Assembly (NCBI GenBank): GCA_013287405.1
Contig: JABDDW010000035.1
Location: 1-15,371, forward strand
Origin: Deltaproteobacteria bacterium
Lineage (GTDB): Bacteria > Bdellovibrionota > Bdellovibrionia > JABDDW01
Direction: 5' to 3'
DNA length: 15,371 nt
This document shows, in pieces, positions 1 to 7,009 of the stretch. The notes below the pieces were generated by a model. That model worked only from the letters and a program-made list of their open reading frames with translations. It was not told the origin of the DNA and did no database searches. The translations under genes and the position numbers were made by a program. Within the stretch, counting starts at the first letter, position 1. Every line of letters begins with the position of its first letter.

Positions 1-1
1 C

Positions 2-529
2 GTTCTCGGAACTTTCGAGAGCGCTGTGGTGCCTTATCTTAACTCCAACAATATTTTCAACTCTTTAGAAATTCAAGGAGCGAGGAGATTTAATATTGGA
101 AAAGCTTCGCAACTTCAAATCTATCTTGGAGTTCTTATAAATCAGGTTCCCGACGTCGCCGTCGATCAACAAGGGAATTTTTATCAAAGAATCGATACCA
201 CCATAGGACCTTCCCTTCAACTTGCCTATTTCATGGGGCTGACACGAGATTGGGGTTTAAAGTTCTCGCCTCGAATTTCACCGACGGTGACGGGTTCAGA
301 TCCTAATGGAAGGGACATCAGAACTAAGATGGACGGAGAACTTTCATTGGAGTTAATGAAAAACATCTCACCTAATTTTATCGCGGGCCTCGAAGCTTTT
401 TATCGGTATCAGGCCGCCGTTTATGGAAGTAATATTCAGAATTTCGGAAACAATTCAAACTATAATTACGACAACTACATTGCTCTAACGACTACAGGTT
501 TATTTTTAACTGCTCAGTTTGGATTTTAA
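2..529 (+). CDS. Outer-membrane beta-barrel protein, C-terminal part (5' end outside window)
   Basis: The reading frame is open to the left edge, so the start lies outside the window and only about 175 C-terminal residues are seen. They show alternating polar/hydrophobic strands rich in Tyr, Asn and Gly (for example LQIYLGVLINQV, LQLAYFMGL) and end in LFLTAQFGF. A terminal Phe preceded by alternating hydrophobics is the usual BAM-recognition signature of outer-membrane barrels. I infer a barrel in the outer membrane; the exact family and substrate cannot be told. The 3' end overlaps the convergent hflX gene by 24 bp (506-529), leaving no room for a terminator between the two. Confidence 0.7.
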   Translation, partial: VLGTFESAVVPYLNSNNIFNSLEIQGARRFNIGKASQLQIYLGVLINQVPDVAVDQQGNFYQRIDTTIGPSLQLAYFMGLTRDWGLKFSPRISPTVTGSDPNGRDIRTKMDGELSLELMKNISPNFIAGLEAFYRYQAAVYGSNIQNFGNNSNYNYDNYIALTTTGLFLTAQFGF

Positions 530-1870
530 CTTTTTCTCCATTAGAGAAATTTCTTCTGATATGCCTCTGACCCTAAGATTGACTCCGTCGTCGGCGTAGT
601 CTTCAGAGAGAACTCGCATCCTTGATCTGATTTCTCCAATCATCCCCTCTGCGAGGTAGGGAACAAAAATAACCTTTTCAGTCATGCCTTGTTCAAAAAA
701 ACCTATTATATTCTCAGAAAGATTTTTAATGTCCCTGGGAGAATGGGTCGAAATAAAGAGGGCTTTTGTAAATTCTTTCTCCAATGCTTTAAGTTCTTCA
801 GAAGAAAGGAGGTCCTTTTTGTTTAAAACAAGAATATTGGGGATTTCTCCGGCCCCCACTTCACTTAGGACTTTCTTTGTTACTTCGAGTTGAGAACGAA
901 AAGCGGGGTCAGATGCATCAACTACGTAAACGAGCAGCGATGCATTGGTGGCCTCGTCGAGAGTTGACTTAAATGAGGCGACTAGATCGTGGGGCAATTT
1001 TTTTATAAAACCTACAGTATCAGAAACTAAGATCTTTGGCCGAGTTTCTGGGTAGAGCGGCCTGATGGTTGTGTCTAAGGTTGCAAAAAGCTGGTCAGCG
1101 ACAAGAACCGCCGTTCCGGTCAACGCTCTCATTAAAGATGATTTCCCGGCGTTGGTGTATCCAACCAGAGCTACGGTGGCCTCTTTTTGTCTCCTTGCCC
1201 TTCTTATATTATGTTCGTTGTTTATGGTTTCGAGTTCGGCCTTTAGCTCTTTGAGGCGATCACGAATTCGTCTTTTGTCCAGTTCCGTTGCGCTTTCTCC
1301 CGCGCCTTTGGCTCCGATTCCCCCAGCTCTTCGATCTTCTCCGCCTGCGCTTGCTTCTCGTATTCTTGGAGCCACGTAATTCAGCCTCGCAATTTCGACT
1401 TGAAGTTTTGCCGCGCGAGTTTTTGCGTGACGGCTAAAAATTTCGATTATGACCCCCGTCCGATCAAGGACGGCTACCCCAACGGCAGTCTCAACGTTTC
1501 TAATCTGCGAGGGTGAAAGATCGTGATCGACGATGACAATTTGAGCACGTTTTGAACTCTTGGGAGGGGCCTGTTGAATTTCAGTGACGAGCTCTTCTTT
1601 ACTTTCTCTTTTGAGTTGAGCTTTAGTTTTTATTCTTTTGAAAGTGGGAGCGACCTTCCCCGATCCCCCGGTGAGCTGCGCTAATTCAAGGAGCTTACCT
1701 TCTCCCAACAAGGTCGGGCTTTTATCTGAATCTCTTTTTTGCGTCACTTGTCCTATGACCTCGAAGCCAAGGGTATCCACAAGTCTTGAGAGTTCAAGAA
1801 GAGAGCCCTGAAGTTCTTCTGGTGTTGTTTTGGGAAGTTGAATTCCGACGAGGACGGCGTTTTGTTTCAT
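506..1870 (-). CDS. hflX: GTPase HflX (ribosome-splitting factor)
   Basis: A 454-residue HflX-family GTPase, which in other bacteria binds the 50S subunit and splits stalled ribosomes. Visible motifs: the N-terminal HflX domain with LLGEGK (54-59) and DLSPSQIRNVE (117-127); the family Gly-rich segment GGIGAKGAGES (183-193, normally GxRGPGET); a helical linker; G1 GYTNAGKS (237-244); G3 DTVGF (284-288); G4 NKKD (350-353); and a C-terminal domain. It is somewhat longer than most relatives because about 35 mainly Lys/Glu/Gln-rich residues (about 66-105) lie between GEGK and the IVIVDHDLS strand. The ATG at 1870 has no clear Shine-Dalgarno sequence. It is convergent with the barrel gene and downstream of the two minus-strand lipoproteins. 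Confidence 0.95.
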   Translation of the reverse strand: MKQNAVLVGIQLPKTTPEELQGSLLELSRLVDTLGFEVIGQVTQKRDSDKSPTLLGEGKLLELAQLTGGSGKVAPTFKRIKTKAQLKRESKEELVTEIQQAPPKSSKRAQIVIVDHDLSPSQIRNVETAVGVAVLDRTGVIIEIFSRHAKTRAAKLQVEIARLNYVAPRIREASAGGEDRRAGGIGAKGAGESATELDKRRIRDRLKELKAELETINNEHNIRRARRQKEATVALVGYTNAGKSSLMRALTGTAVLVADQLFATLDTTIRPLYPETRPKILVSDTVGFIKKLPHDLVASFKSTLDEATNASLLVYVVDASDPAFRSQLEVTKKVLSEVGAGEIPNILVLNKKDLLSSEELKALEKEFTKALFISTHSPRDIKNLSENIIGFFEQGMTEKVIFVPYLAEGMIGEIRSRMRVLSEDYADDGVNLRVRGISEEISLMEKKLKSKLSS

Positions 1871-1954
1871 GAAGATTATGTTCTCATTTTGTTTGAGCTG
1901 TAGCTAGTGCTGAGAGGACCAGACGCGGTCGGGCCGTGGCCTTACGCCCTAGCC

Positions 1955-2332
1955 TTAATACCAGCGGTAGATGGGACCGTAGACGGGGCCGTAAATAACG
2001 GGATAAGGCTGATAGAAAGGTGGGGGATAAGAAATAGGGTAAGAGCTTGGATAGTACCCTGCTGAACCGGCGCCTCCGTTAGCGCAATAAATTTGTGGAA
2101 CTTGAATTCCTCCCTGGGTGCAGGCGCCATTTATAACTTGGTAACCCGTTCCGGTATTGGCTCCGTTGCAACTTATAGCGACTCCCGTTGAGGAGTAGCA
2201 ATAACCATTGGTGGAAGTGGAGACCACCGGCTGACCGGAGTTGTTGTTTGAAGAACTGCCTCCGCAGCCGCTTAAATTAAAGCTCGCCAGTGTTAAAATA
2301 ATCAAAAATAGTTTATTGAATCGCATACTCAT
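1955..2332 (-). CDS. Small Cys-containing lipoprotein with Pro/Tyr-rich tail
   Basis: About 125 residues. I place the start at the ATG at 2332 (MSMRFNKLF), with GGGA five bases upstream, rather than at the longer in-frame start at 2407, because it puts a normal signal peptide at the N terminus. A second ATG at 2326 is also possible. The lipobox NLSGC (Cys23) predicts a lipid-anchored envelope protein. The body is Ser/Asn/Gly-rich, and the last 30 residues are Pro/Tyr-rich (SYPPPFYQPYPV, ending YRWY). The segment NGACTQGGIQVPQIYC resembles NGCTSSGGQIMPQSYC in the neighbouring gene, so the two are probably diverged duplicates. No function is recognised. Confidence 0.7.
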   Translation of the reverse strand: MSMRFNKLFLIILTLASFNLSGCGGSSSNNNSGQPVVSTSTNGYCYSSTGVAISCNGANTGTGYQVINGACTQGGIQVPQIYCANGGAGSAGYYPSSYPISYPPPFYQPYPVIYGPVYGPIYRWY

Positions 2333-2389
2333 CAGGTTCCCACGAAAGCATTTTTTGTGCCGGGGCAAACCCCAATCCAAATTGAATTT

Positions 2390-2404
2390 GCACCTAAAGG
2401 GTGC
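2390..2404. other. Short perfect hairpin between the two lipoprotein genes
   Basis: GCACC (2390-2394) pairs with GGTGC (2400-2404) across a 5-nt loop. No U-run follows on the minus strand, so it is at best a weak terminator or processing site. A second small hairpin, GGGGCAAACCCC, lies just before it (from about 2362). Confidence 0.3.
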
Positions 2405-2434
2405 CAAAAATTTCCAAAAAGTGCCCTTTTTTCG

Positions 2435-2785
2435 TTACAAACAGGTCACGGGCTGCATATTTTGGGTGTACATATAGGGGTTTCCCTGCCTGCAATTATC
2501 TTGGGCTCCAGATCCATAGCAAGTGCCCATAGAGTTGGGCATTGAAGCGCAATTCTGGGGTCCGTTGGGGCAGTAATAATAGGTTCCTTGGCAAACCTGC
2601 GAAGGTCCCGCGCCTGTCAGACCATTTTGCTGGCAATAACTTTGAGGCATAATTTGGCCTCCCGATGAAGTACATCCATTAGCTGTCATGTAATAGGGGT
2701 TGCTCGGGTTGTTAGAACTATTACTTCCGCAAGCTACCTGTAAGAGTAATGCGGGAACGATTATAAGCAGTCTATAAACCTTCAT
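2435..2785 (-). CDS. Small Cys-rich lipoprotein
   Basis: A 116-residue protein with a lipoprotein signal peptide and lipobox LQVAC (Cys19), followed by a Ser/Asn linker. Eight more Cys (about residues 38, 51, 65, 72, 79, 88, 98, 115) are spread through a short Gly/Asn/Gln/Tyr-rich body, suggesting an extracytoplasmic disulfide-rich domain. A strong Shine-Dalgarno (AGGAGAAGGAGA) stands just before the ATG at 2785. It probably heads a two-gene unit with the related lipoprotein downstream, 102 bp away. It matches no family I know; envelope location is the safest inference. Confidence 0.75.
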   Translation of the reverse strand: MKVYRLLIIVPALLLQVACGSNSSNNPSNPYYMTANGCTSSGGQIMPQSYCQQNGLTGAGPSQVCQGTYYYCPNGPQNCASMPNSMGTCYGSGAQDNCRQGNPYMYTQNMQPVTCL

Positions 2786-2936
2786 ATTTTTCTCCTTCTC
2801 CTGGCTTTTAATATGAGCAACGAGAAGGCCACTTCTTTGGGCACGTGTAAGTTATCTAATTCTCTAAGGATCAGGGGGTAGAAGAGCCCTTAGGGGTAGT
2901 GTCTAACTTTTTGAACGGGACGCAAACTGTCACTTT

Positions 2937-2955
2937 TCATATAGATTTGCCGGTT
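2937..2955 (+). repeat. 19-bp direct repeat, copy 1
   Basis: TCATATAGATTTGCCGGTT occurs here and again at 3264-3282 with no mismatch. The copies bracket a 308-bp segment, as a target duplication or recombination scar would. Confidence 0.8.
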
Positions 2956-3194
2956 ATGGAAATTGGGTACGACTCTTTATGATGCTGTGTGGATTTATAG
3001 GCAAAGGCTTCAGGCAACGGCCATCGGTTTGGGAAGTCAGGGTGGGGGCGGTTGATTCACCATGATGAGCTTTACCTTTAAGTCGTTAAGATCTCCTTGT
3101 TTTAGAGCAAAGGGATTTATTGGCTAGATACGATAAACTTGGAGCTTCACTTTATAGATTGCATAGATTCACCCTGAACCCAGACTGATCCCCT

Positions 3195-3239
3195 GACCTG
3201 ATCCCAGCTTACCTGAAGCCTTAAACCTGGGAACAGGTC
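3195..3239. repeat. Inverted repeat, 13-bp arms
   Basis: GACCTGATCCCAG (3195-3207) pairs with CTGGGAACAGGTC (3227-3239) with one mismatch and a 19-nt loop. No T-run follows, so a terminator is unlikely. The GGGAACAGGTC/GACCTGATCCC wording resembles the palindromic repeats that accompany RAYT-type transposases in other genomes; that link is inference. Confidence 0.6.
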
Positions 3240-3263
3240 CTTCCCTATTCGTTCCACACAAAA

Positions 3264-3282
3264 TCATATAGATTTGCCGGTT
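3264..3282 (+). repeat. 19-bp direct repeat, copy 2
   Basis: An exact second copy of the sequence at 2937-2955, on the same strand, 327 bp downstream start to start. Confidence 0.8.
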
Positions 3283-3435
3283 GAAGTTAGCCGCAATATT
3301 AGAAAAAGATGGTCCACCTTTTGATCATTTTCTAAAGTGTAGACAGTTATTTCATTTTATCTCCAAAAGACGAAGCTTTAGGGAGGAGATGGGTGGCTTC
3401 CTCCTTGCATATTTTGACCCTTGGTTAGGGGAAGT

Positions 3436-4512
3436 ATGTTGGGAATTAAAAGTTATGGGTATCGGGGTTCAGTTATTGCCATAGGCTTAAACCTTGTTGT
3501 TTTCCAAGGTTGCACTTCTGGCGAATCAGTAAACGGGACTAAAGATTCAATATCTCAAATAAATTTGTCGACGGGTACGGGGGTCGCTGTAATAAGTCCG
3601 ACACAAAACCAAAATGTGAATACATCGTTTTTGTTGAAGGCTCAATCGACCAATTGCCAGGGCCAGCCCGTGGCAACGATGTCTTATTCTATCAACAATG
3701 GCGGTCTGGGCCCTATAGTGAATGGCACCGCCATGAAAGTGATTGTCAACGCTTCGCCCGGCGCAGAGCAAATTCTTCATGTCAAATCTTGGGGTAACCG
3801 AGGAGCCGGTTGTTACGCAGATGTCGCAATCACCGTGGAGTCTTGGCCTGTAAGCATTCCGGCAGGGGCGGCATCATATCTAAATCTTCAACAAGAGTCC
3901 GGATGGTCATTAGATGCAAGCAGCTCAATAAGTCCAAATCCGCCTGCGGTTTATACCATCAATCAATCGGGCTCGCCGATTGTGATGACTCTCAATACTG
4001 TTGGCAGATCCGGCCTGTACACCGGTTGGATGGCAAAGAAAAACATTAGCACCTCCGGGCAACTCCATATGCTTGTAAGCGCAACCTACACCTTCAATTC
4101 CGTTAGCGGCATTCAAGCGTGGGAGGTCGGTAGACGTGCGACAAATGCAAACGGAGTTACAGACAATGGCCAGACTCAGTTAGTTCCTATAAGTGGTGGT
4201 CTTCTAGAGTTCGATATCGTTCCTTCTGCATCAGGCGGATGGAAAGATACCGGATGCCGATTTCCGATGTTCGTTAAGGGAATAACTTATGACGAGGAAC
4301 TTTATTATATCAATGATGCAAGCGGCGCCTTGTCTCTGATGTACGTGAGCCTGAACGGTACTGTTTGTACAATTCCATCAGGTCTTCAGTCCATTGCCGG
4401 ATTAGCCCAAGGGTGGGCGCCCAATACCGCTGTGATGGCTTTTCAGCCAGATGCCAATCCGTCGGCGACGGCCTACCAAGCCGTGGTTAAAATGAGCCCA
4501 TGGATGTGGTGA
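3436..4512 (+). CDS. Lipoprotein of unknown function, beta-rich
   Basis: A 358-residue protein. The ATG at 3436 is chosen over the in-frame TTG at 3421 because AGGGGA precedes it and it gives a compact signal peptide ending in the lipobox VFQGC (Cys26). Residues about 45-140 (VAVISPTQNQNVNTSFLLKA onward, then SWGNRGAGCYADVAITVESW) look like an Ig-like beta-sandwich repeat, as in surface or carbohydrate-associated proteins. The rest is Gly/Ser/Thr-rich and beta-strand-like with two more Cys. No catalytic motif or named family is visible. A 64-bp piece of it (3784-3847) is repeated downstream at 4628-4691. It is probably envelope- or surface-exposed. Confidence 0.75.
   Translation: MLGIKSYGYRGSVIAIGLNLVVFQGCTSGESVNGTKDSISQINLSTGTGVAVISPTQNQNVNTSFLLKAQSTNCQGQPVATMSYSINNGGLGPIVNGTAMKVIVNASPGAEQILHVKSWGNRGAGCYADVAITVESWPVSIPAGAASYLNLQQESGWSLDASSSISPNPPAVYTINQSGSPIVMTLNTVGRSGLYTGWMAKKNISTSGQLHMLVSATYTFNSVSGIQAWEVGRRATNANGVTDNGQTQLVPISGGLLEFDIVPSASGGWKDTGCRFPMFVKGITYDEELYYINDASGALSLMYVSLNGTVCTIPSGLQSIAGLAQGWAPNTAVMAFQPDANPSATAYQAVVKMSPWMW
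3784..3847 (+). repeat. Repeat A, original copy inside the lipoprotein gene
   Basis: These 64 bp, coding for KSWGNRGAGCYADVAITVES and the Trp after it, recur at 4628-4691 with two mismatches. This copy lies inside an intact reading frame, so it is taken as the source. Confidence 0.9.
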
Positions 4513-4536
4513 TTCCCAAGCGGCGGAGAAGCGACC

Positions 4537-4627
4537 GACCCATGGCTTCGGCCGTGACCTCGTCGACCAAAACTACCTTTTGATCTTTGAGGGGGCGTAG
4601 TTTTCTTAGCTCTTTAAAAAGTCAGCA
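4537..4627. repeat. Repeat B, displaced copy of the helicase 3' region
   Basis: The segment from GACCCATGGCTTCGG to AGTCAGCA matches 5545-5665, the C-terminal part of the DEAD-box helicase gene, in the same orientation. The first about 53 bp carry two mismatches. The copy then lacks 18 bp (equivalent to 5598-5615) and about 13-15 bp (around 5636-5650). It is too short to code for anything and joins repeat A directly at 4627/4628. Confidence 0.85.
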
Positions 4628-4691
4628 AAATCTTGGGGTAACCGAGGAGTCTGTTGTTACGCAGATGTCGCAATCACCGTGGAGTCTTGGC
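4628..4691 (+). repeat. Repeat A, displaced lipoprotein fragment (pseudogene remnant)
   Basis: A copy of 3784-3847 with 62 of 64 bases identical. In the old frame it still reads KSWGNRGVCCYADVAITVES and the following Trp, then runs into unrelated sequence and a TAA near 4714. It has no start or signal peptide, so it is a gene fragment. Homology ends at 4691, 56 bp before the next gene. Confidence 0.85.
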
Positions 4692-4746
4692 ATTGGCAAA
4701 ATGGTATTTTTTCATAATTTTTGATTGTTCTGGTATCCTTGACCAT

Positions 4747-5430
4747 ATGGCTAAAAATGCTTTTGGTTTGCTATTTCTGATCTTGACAATGGGCTTGTCT
4801 GCGGGTTCTTACGAAAACAATACCTCGAATTATTGTCAAAACGTAATGAGTTTATTTAAACCGCTGAGAGTAGCTCAGCAAATTCAGGCGCATAAAAAAT
4901 CTTTGTTGGAAGGATACCGACTTCCGCTTCGATACATGCAAGGTTACTACATCAGAAGAATCGAACCTTATCTGTCAAAACCGACTTATTCAACCGTTGA
5001 AAATCCTGATGTCCTCTATCGAGGTGTTTTCATCAGTATCGACGAGCTGACCGAATTGCTAGTGCATGGCCATGAAGTCAGTAAAGTTCAATGGACTGCT
5101 GTTGGGGGACAAGGGATCTCATTATCTTCGAGTATTGAGGAGGCCAAGACGTACATATTTCATTCAGCGGATAATCGCCCCGATGGGCTCGGAGTTCTAT
5201 TTAAATTTAAAAAAACCAACTACATGACTCTTGTGGCTGATCCTCAGACAAATCCTACGAATACGATCTTCAAATCTTATCAGGACATCCCGTCTAGAGA
5301 TGTCGTTGGAGTTTCCCTGTGGGGCGAATATGGTTTTGAAAATATACAAGAGATTTTAATAAAAGTTGAGGCCAAGCAGATTGTTCCAAACTCTATCTGG
5401 ACCTCAAAGTTTGATAAGAGTCCTTTTTGA
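4747..5430 (+). CDS. Secreted ADP-ribosyltransferase-like protein (putative)
   Basis: A 227-residue protein with a signal peptide (MAKNAFGLLFLILTMGLSAG). The ATG at 4747 is preferred over the longer frame beginning at 4654, which starts inside the repeat A fragment; no good Shine-Dalgarno is seen. Motifs in order fit an R-S-E ADP-ribosyltransferase fold: VLYRGV (Arg92), GISLSSSIEEA (Ser125-129, like the STS strand), GLGVLFKFKK, then NIQEILIKVEA (Glu202, like the catalytic Glu strand). The usual [E/Q]-x-E spacing is not exact, since Gln is adjacent to Glu202, so activity is uncertain. If it is real, it would be an exported enzyme acting in the periplasm or on another cell. It lies between the duplication scar and the convergent helicase gene. 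Confidence 0.5.
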   Translation: MAKNAFGLLFLILTMGLSAGSYENNTSNYCQNVMSLFKPLRVAQQIQAHKKSLLEGYRLPLRYMQGYYIRRIEPYLSKPTYSTVENPDVLYRGVFISIDELTELLVHGHEVSKVQWTAVGGQGISLSSSIEEAKTYIFHSADNRPDGLGVLFKFKKTNYMTLVADPQTNPTNTIFKSYQDIPSRDVVGVSLWGEYGFENIQEILIKVEAKQIVPNSIWTSKFDKSPF

Positions 5431-5486
5431 AAGCCCGAGACACTGTTATTGACACCTGCATTTTGTGAGAAATCAAATCTGAAATT

Positions 5487-6896
5487 CTAGTGGTTCCCCC
5501 ACTTAGACCTGGAATGCTGTTTTGAACTTTTTTGCCATCGATGAGACCCGTGGCCTCGGCCGTGACCTCGTCGACCAAAACTACCTTTTGATCTTTGGGG
5601 GGCAGAGAGAGGCGGAGGGGGCGTAGTTTTCTTAGCCTCTTCAAAGAGTTCTTTAAAAGTCAGCATTAGAAATTTGCTGACGATATCTTCGCGGCTCATG
5701 GTGGCGATCTCTCGCTTCCAATTCTCATCTACAAGTTCTTTAGCTTTAGAAAAATCCTTTTGATTCTGAAAACGGATGAAAATTTCGGAGATCTTTTTAG
5801 TTCCCACTTCTTTGCGGGTCGGGAGAACTCCCTCCTTCATCTTGCTTCTCGTCATCCGCTCAATTTGAGAGATGAGAGCGCGATTAGCGGGAGTCACTAG
5901 GCTTAGAGCAAGGCCTGCCTTTCCACTTCGGGCGGTTCGGCCAATGCGATGAACGTAAGACTCTAACTCTCTAGGGATGGAGTGGTTTATGACGTGGGTA
6001 ACGTCCTTTACGTCTAAGCCCCTTGAGGCAACATCGGTGCAAATTAAAATAGTTATTTTGCGGTCACGAAAATCGTTTAGAGTTCTTTCTCGATGTCTTT
6101 GATCTTTGTCGCCATGGAGAAAGTCGACTTTATACCCACGCTCCGAGAGATACTTGGTGATATCGTTAACCGTAGTTCTGGTCTGACAAAAAACGATGCC
6201 ATAGAAGTCCTGAGCTGCATCAATAAGCTTAGCCAGCACCTCGCGTTTATTTGATTCTTTGGTCACGTAGTAAACTTGCTCAACCGTGCTCGATAAAACT
6301 TCGTTGCGATTCACTTGCACTTGAACTGGATTTTTTAAATAAAGATCGGCTACCCGTCTGACTTCTCGATCCATCGTTGCCGAAAAAAGCCAGGTGTGAG
6401 TTTTTTCCCTCGAAACATTCTTAAGAATTGTTTCAAGATCCTCTTTGAAGCCCATGGAGATCATCTCATCGGCTTCATCAAGAATGACTGTTCTGACATT
6501 TCTTAAATTGAGGGTTCCTCGTGTGAGATGGTCGATCATCCGACCTGGAGTTCCAACAACGATCGAGGCTCCCGCCTTTAATCCCCGAACCTGCTCTCCG
6601 AAGCTTGCTCCGCCGTAAATGGCCACGGCCTTTATTCCACTGAACTTACCCAAAAGATTAATTTGGCCAGAAACTTGAAGGGCTAATTCACGAGTGGGGC
6701 AAAGGATGAGCCCTTGGACACCTTCTTGAGAGGGATCTATTTTCTCAAGGAGCGGAATTCCAAAGGCAGCGGTTTTACCTGTACCAGTGGCTGCAAGCCC
6801 AATAAAATCTGTGGGCGCGCCCAAGAGTACGGGTAATGTCTGAGCTTGAACCGCTGTCGGTTTCTCGTATCCCAGTTCCTTTATGGCTTGTAGCAA
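5487..6896 (-). CDS. DEAD-box ATP-dependent RNA helicase (N terminus out of frame)
   Basis: A 469-residue open frame whose first possible start here is the TTG at 6896. Motifs: Q-motif end GYEKPTAVQ (9-17), motif I ATGTGKT (36-42), Ia PTRELA (67-72), GG (95-96), Ib TPGR (116-119), II DEAD (140-143), III SAT (172-174), V DVASRGLDV (288-296), VI HRIGRTAR (316-323), then a basic Arg/Gly/His tail (GRRGHGRGHGSHRW) suited to RNA binding. It would unwind RNA in ribosome assembly or mRNA decay, as DeaD/RhlE/CshA proteins do. The upstream aromatic residue of the Q motif lies in another frame, before a 9-base C run (coding strand). Part of the tail coding region is duplicated at 4537-4627. Confidence 0.9.
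   Translation of the reverse strand: MLQAIKELGYEKPTAVQAQTLPVLLGAPTDFIGLAATGTGKTAAFGIPLLEKIDPSQEGVQGLILCPTRELALQVSGQINLLGKFSGIKAVAIYGGASFGEQVRGLKAGASIVVGTPGRMIDHLTRGTLNLRNVRTVILDEADEMISMGFKEDLETILKNVSREKTHTWLFSATMDREVRRVADLYLKNPVQVQVNRNEVLSSTVEQVYYVTKESNKREVLAKLIDAAQDFYGIVFCQTRTTVNDITKYLSERGYKVDFLHGDKDQRHRERTLNDFRDRKITILICTDVASRGLDVKDVTHVINHSIPRELESYVHRIGRTARSGKAGLALSLVTPANRALISQIERMTRSKMKEGVLPTRKEVGTKKISEIFIRFQNQKDFSKAKELVDENWKREIATMSREDIVSKFLMLTFKELFEEAKKTTPPPPLSAPQRSKGSFGRRGHGRGHGSHRWQKSSKQHSRSKWGNH
5545..5665. repeat. Repeat B, original copy inside the helicase gene
   Basis: This part of the helicase C-terminal coding region has a deleted copy at 4537-4627. It is taken as the source because it sits inside an intact frame. 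The 18 bp missing in the copy correspond to six codons. Confidence 0.8.
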
Positions 6897-6945
6897 CGGG
6901 GGACTCAGGGGGGGGGCTAAGAATTAATTCACTAAAGGATTTCAA
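6897..6945 (-). other. Out-of-frame helicase N terminus across a 9-base G/C homopolymer
   Basis: On the minus strand a TTG at 6945, preceded by GAGAAG, opens a frame reading MKSFSELILSPP. This is the expected start of a DEAD-box protein, with the Q-motif Phe. It meets nine C (plus-strand G at 6908-6916) and leaves the frame that continues as LLQAIKELGY. Removing one C joins them, giving about 485 residues, with four residues (SPPL) more than the usual Phe-to-Gly spacing. In the helicase frame itself a TAA stands upstream, so the only start left is the TTG at 6896. Sequencing error, mutation and slipped-strand switching are all possible. Confidence 0.75.
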
Positions 6946-7009
6946 AACTTCTCACTTCTGAAAGAACGTAAAAAATAGTTTATAGCACACTTTTAGCAAA
7001 AAAAGGGGT

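Larger units (their letters stand above)
2786..3435. other. Long intergenic stretch with repeat-element traces
   Basis: About 650 bp with no convincing gene. It must hold the promoter of the minus-strand lipoprotein pair and that of the plus-strand lipoprotein at 3436, but no clear -35/-10 pair was found for either. It contains a 19-bp direct repeat, a 13-bp inverted repeat with one mismatch, and a GGAGGA/TCCTCC hairpin at 3382-3404. The words CTGATCCC and CCTGACCTGATCCC recur around 3186-3205. Short readable stretches at 3120-3188 and 3281-3484 match nothing I recognise. Confidence 0.5.

Noticed and set aside
2005..2130. Plus- and minus-strand alternative frames inside the first lipoprotein gene
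   Set aside because: They are shadows of the lipoprotein frame, which has a signal peptide and lipobox.
3120..3188. Short frame LARYDKLGASLYRLH, faintly like the start of a RAYT transposase
   Set aside because: Only 22 residues long, with none of the catalytic His/Tyr motifs; the likeness is too weak to call.
3281..3484. A 67-residue plus-strand frame before the lipoprotein gene
   Set aside because: Its start overlaps the 19-bp repeat and its end overlaps the lipoprotein start in another frame; no signal or family is visible.
4654..4746. Longer start of the ART-like gene
   Set aside because: The added 31 residues come from the repeat A fragment and would bury the signal peptide.
5393..5644. 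An 83-residue minus-strand frame overlapping the end of the helicase
   Set aside because: It overlaps the helicase tail in another frame. The helicase frame gives the expected Arg/Gly-rich tail, whereas this one has no ribosome site or recognised homology.
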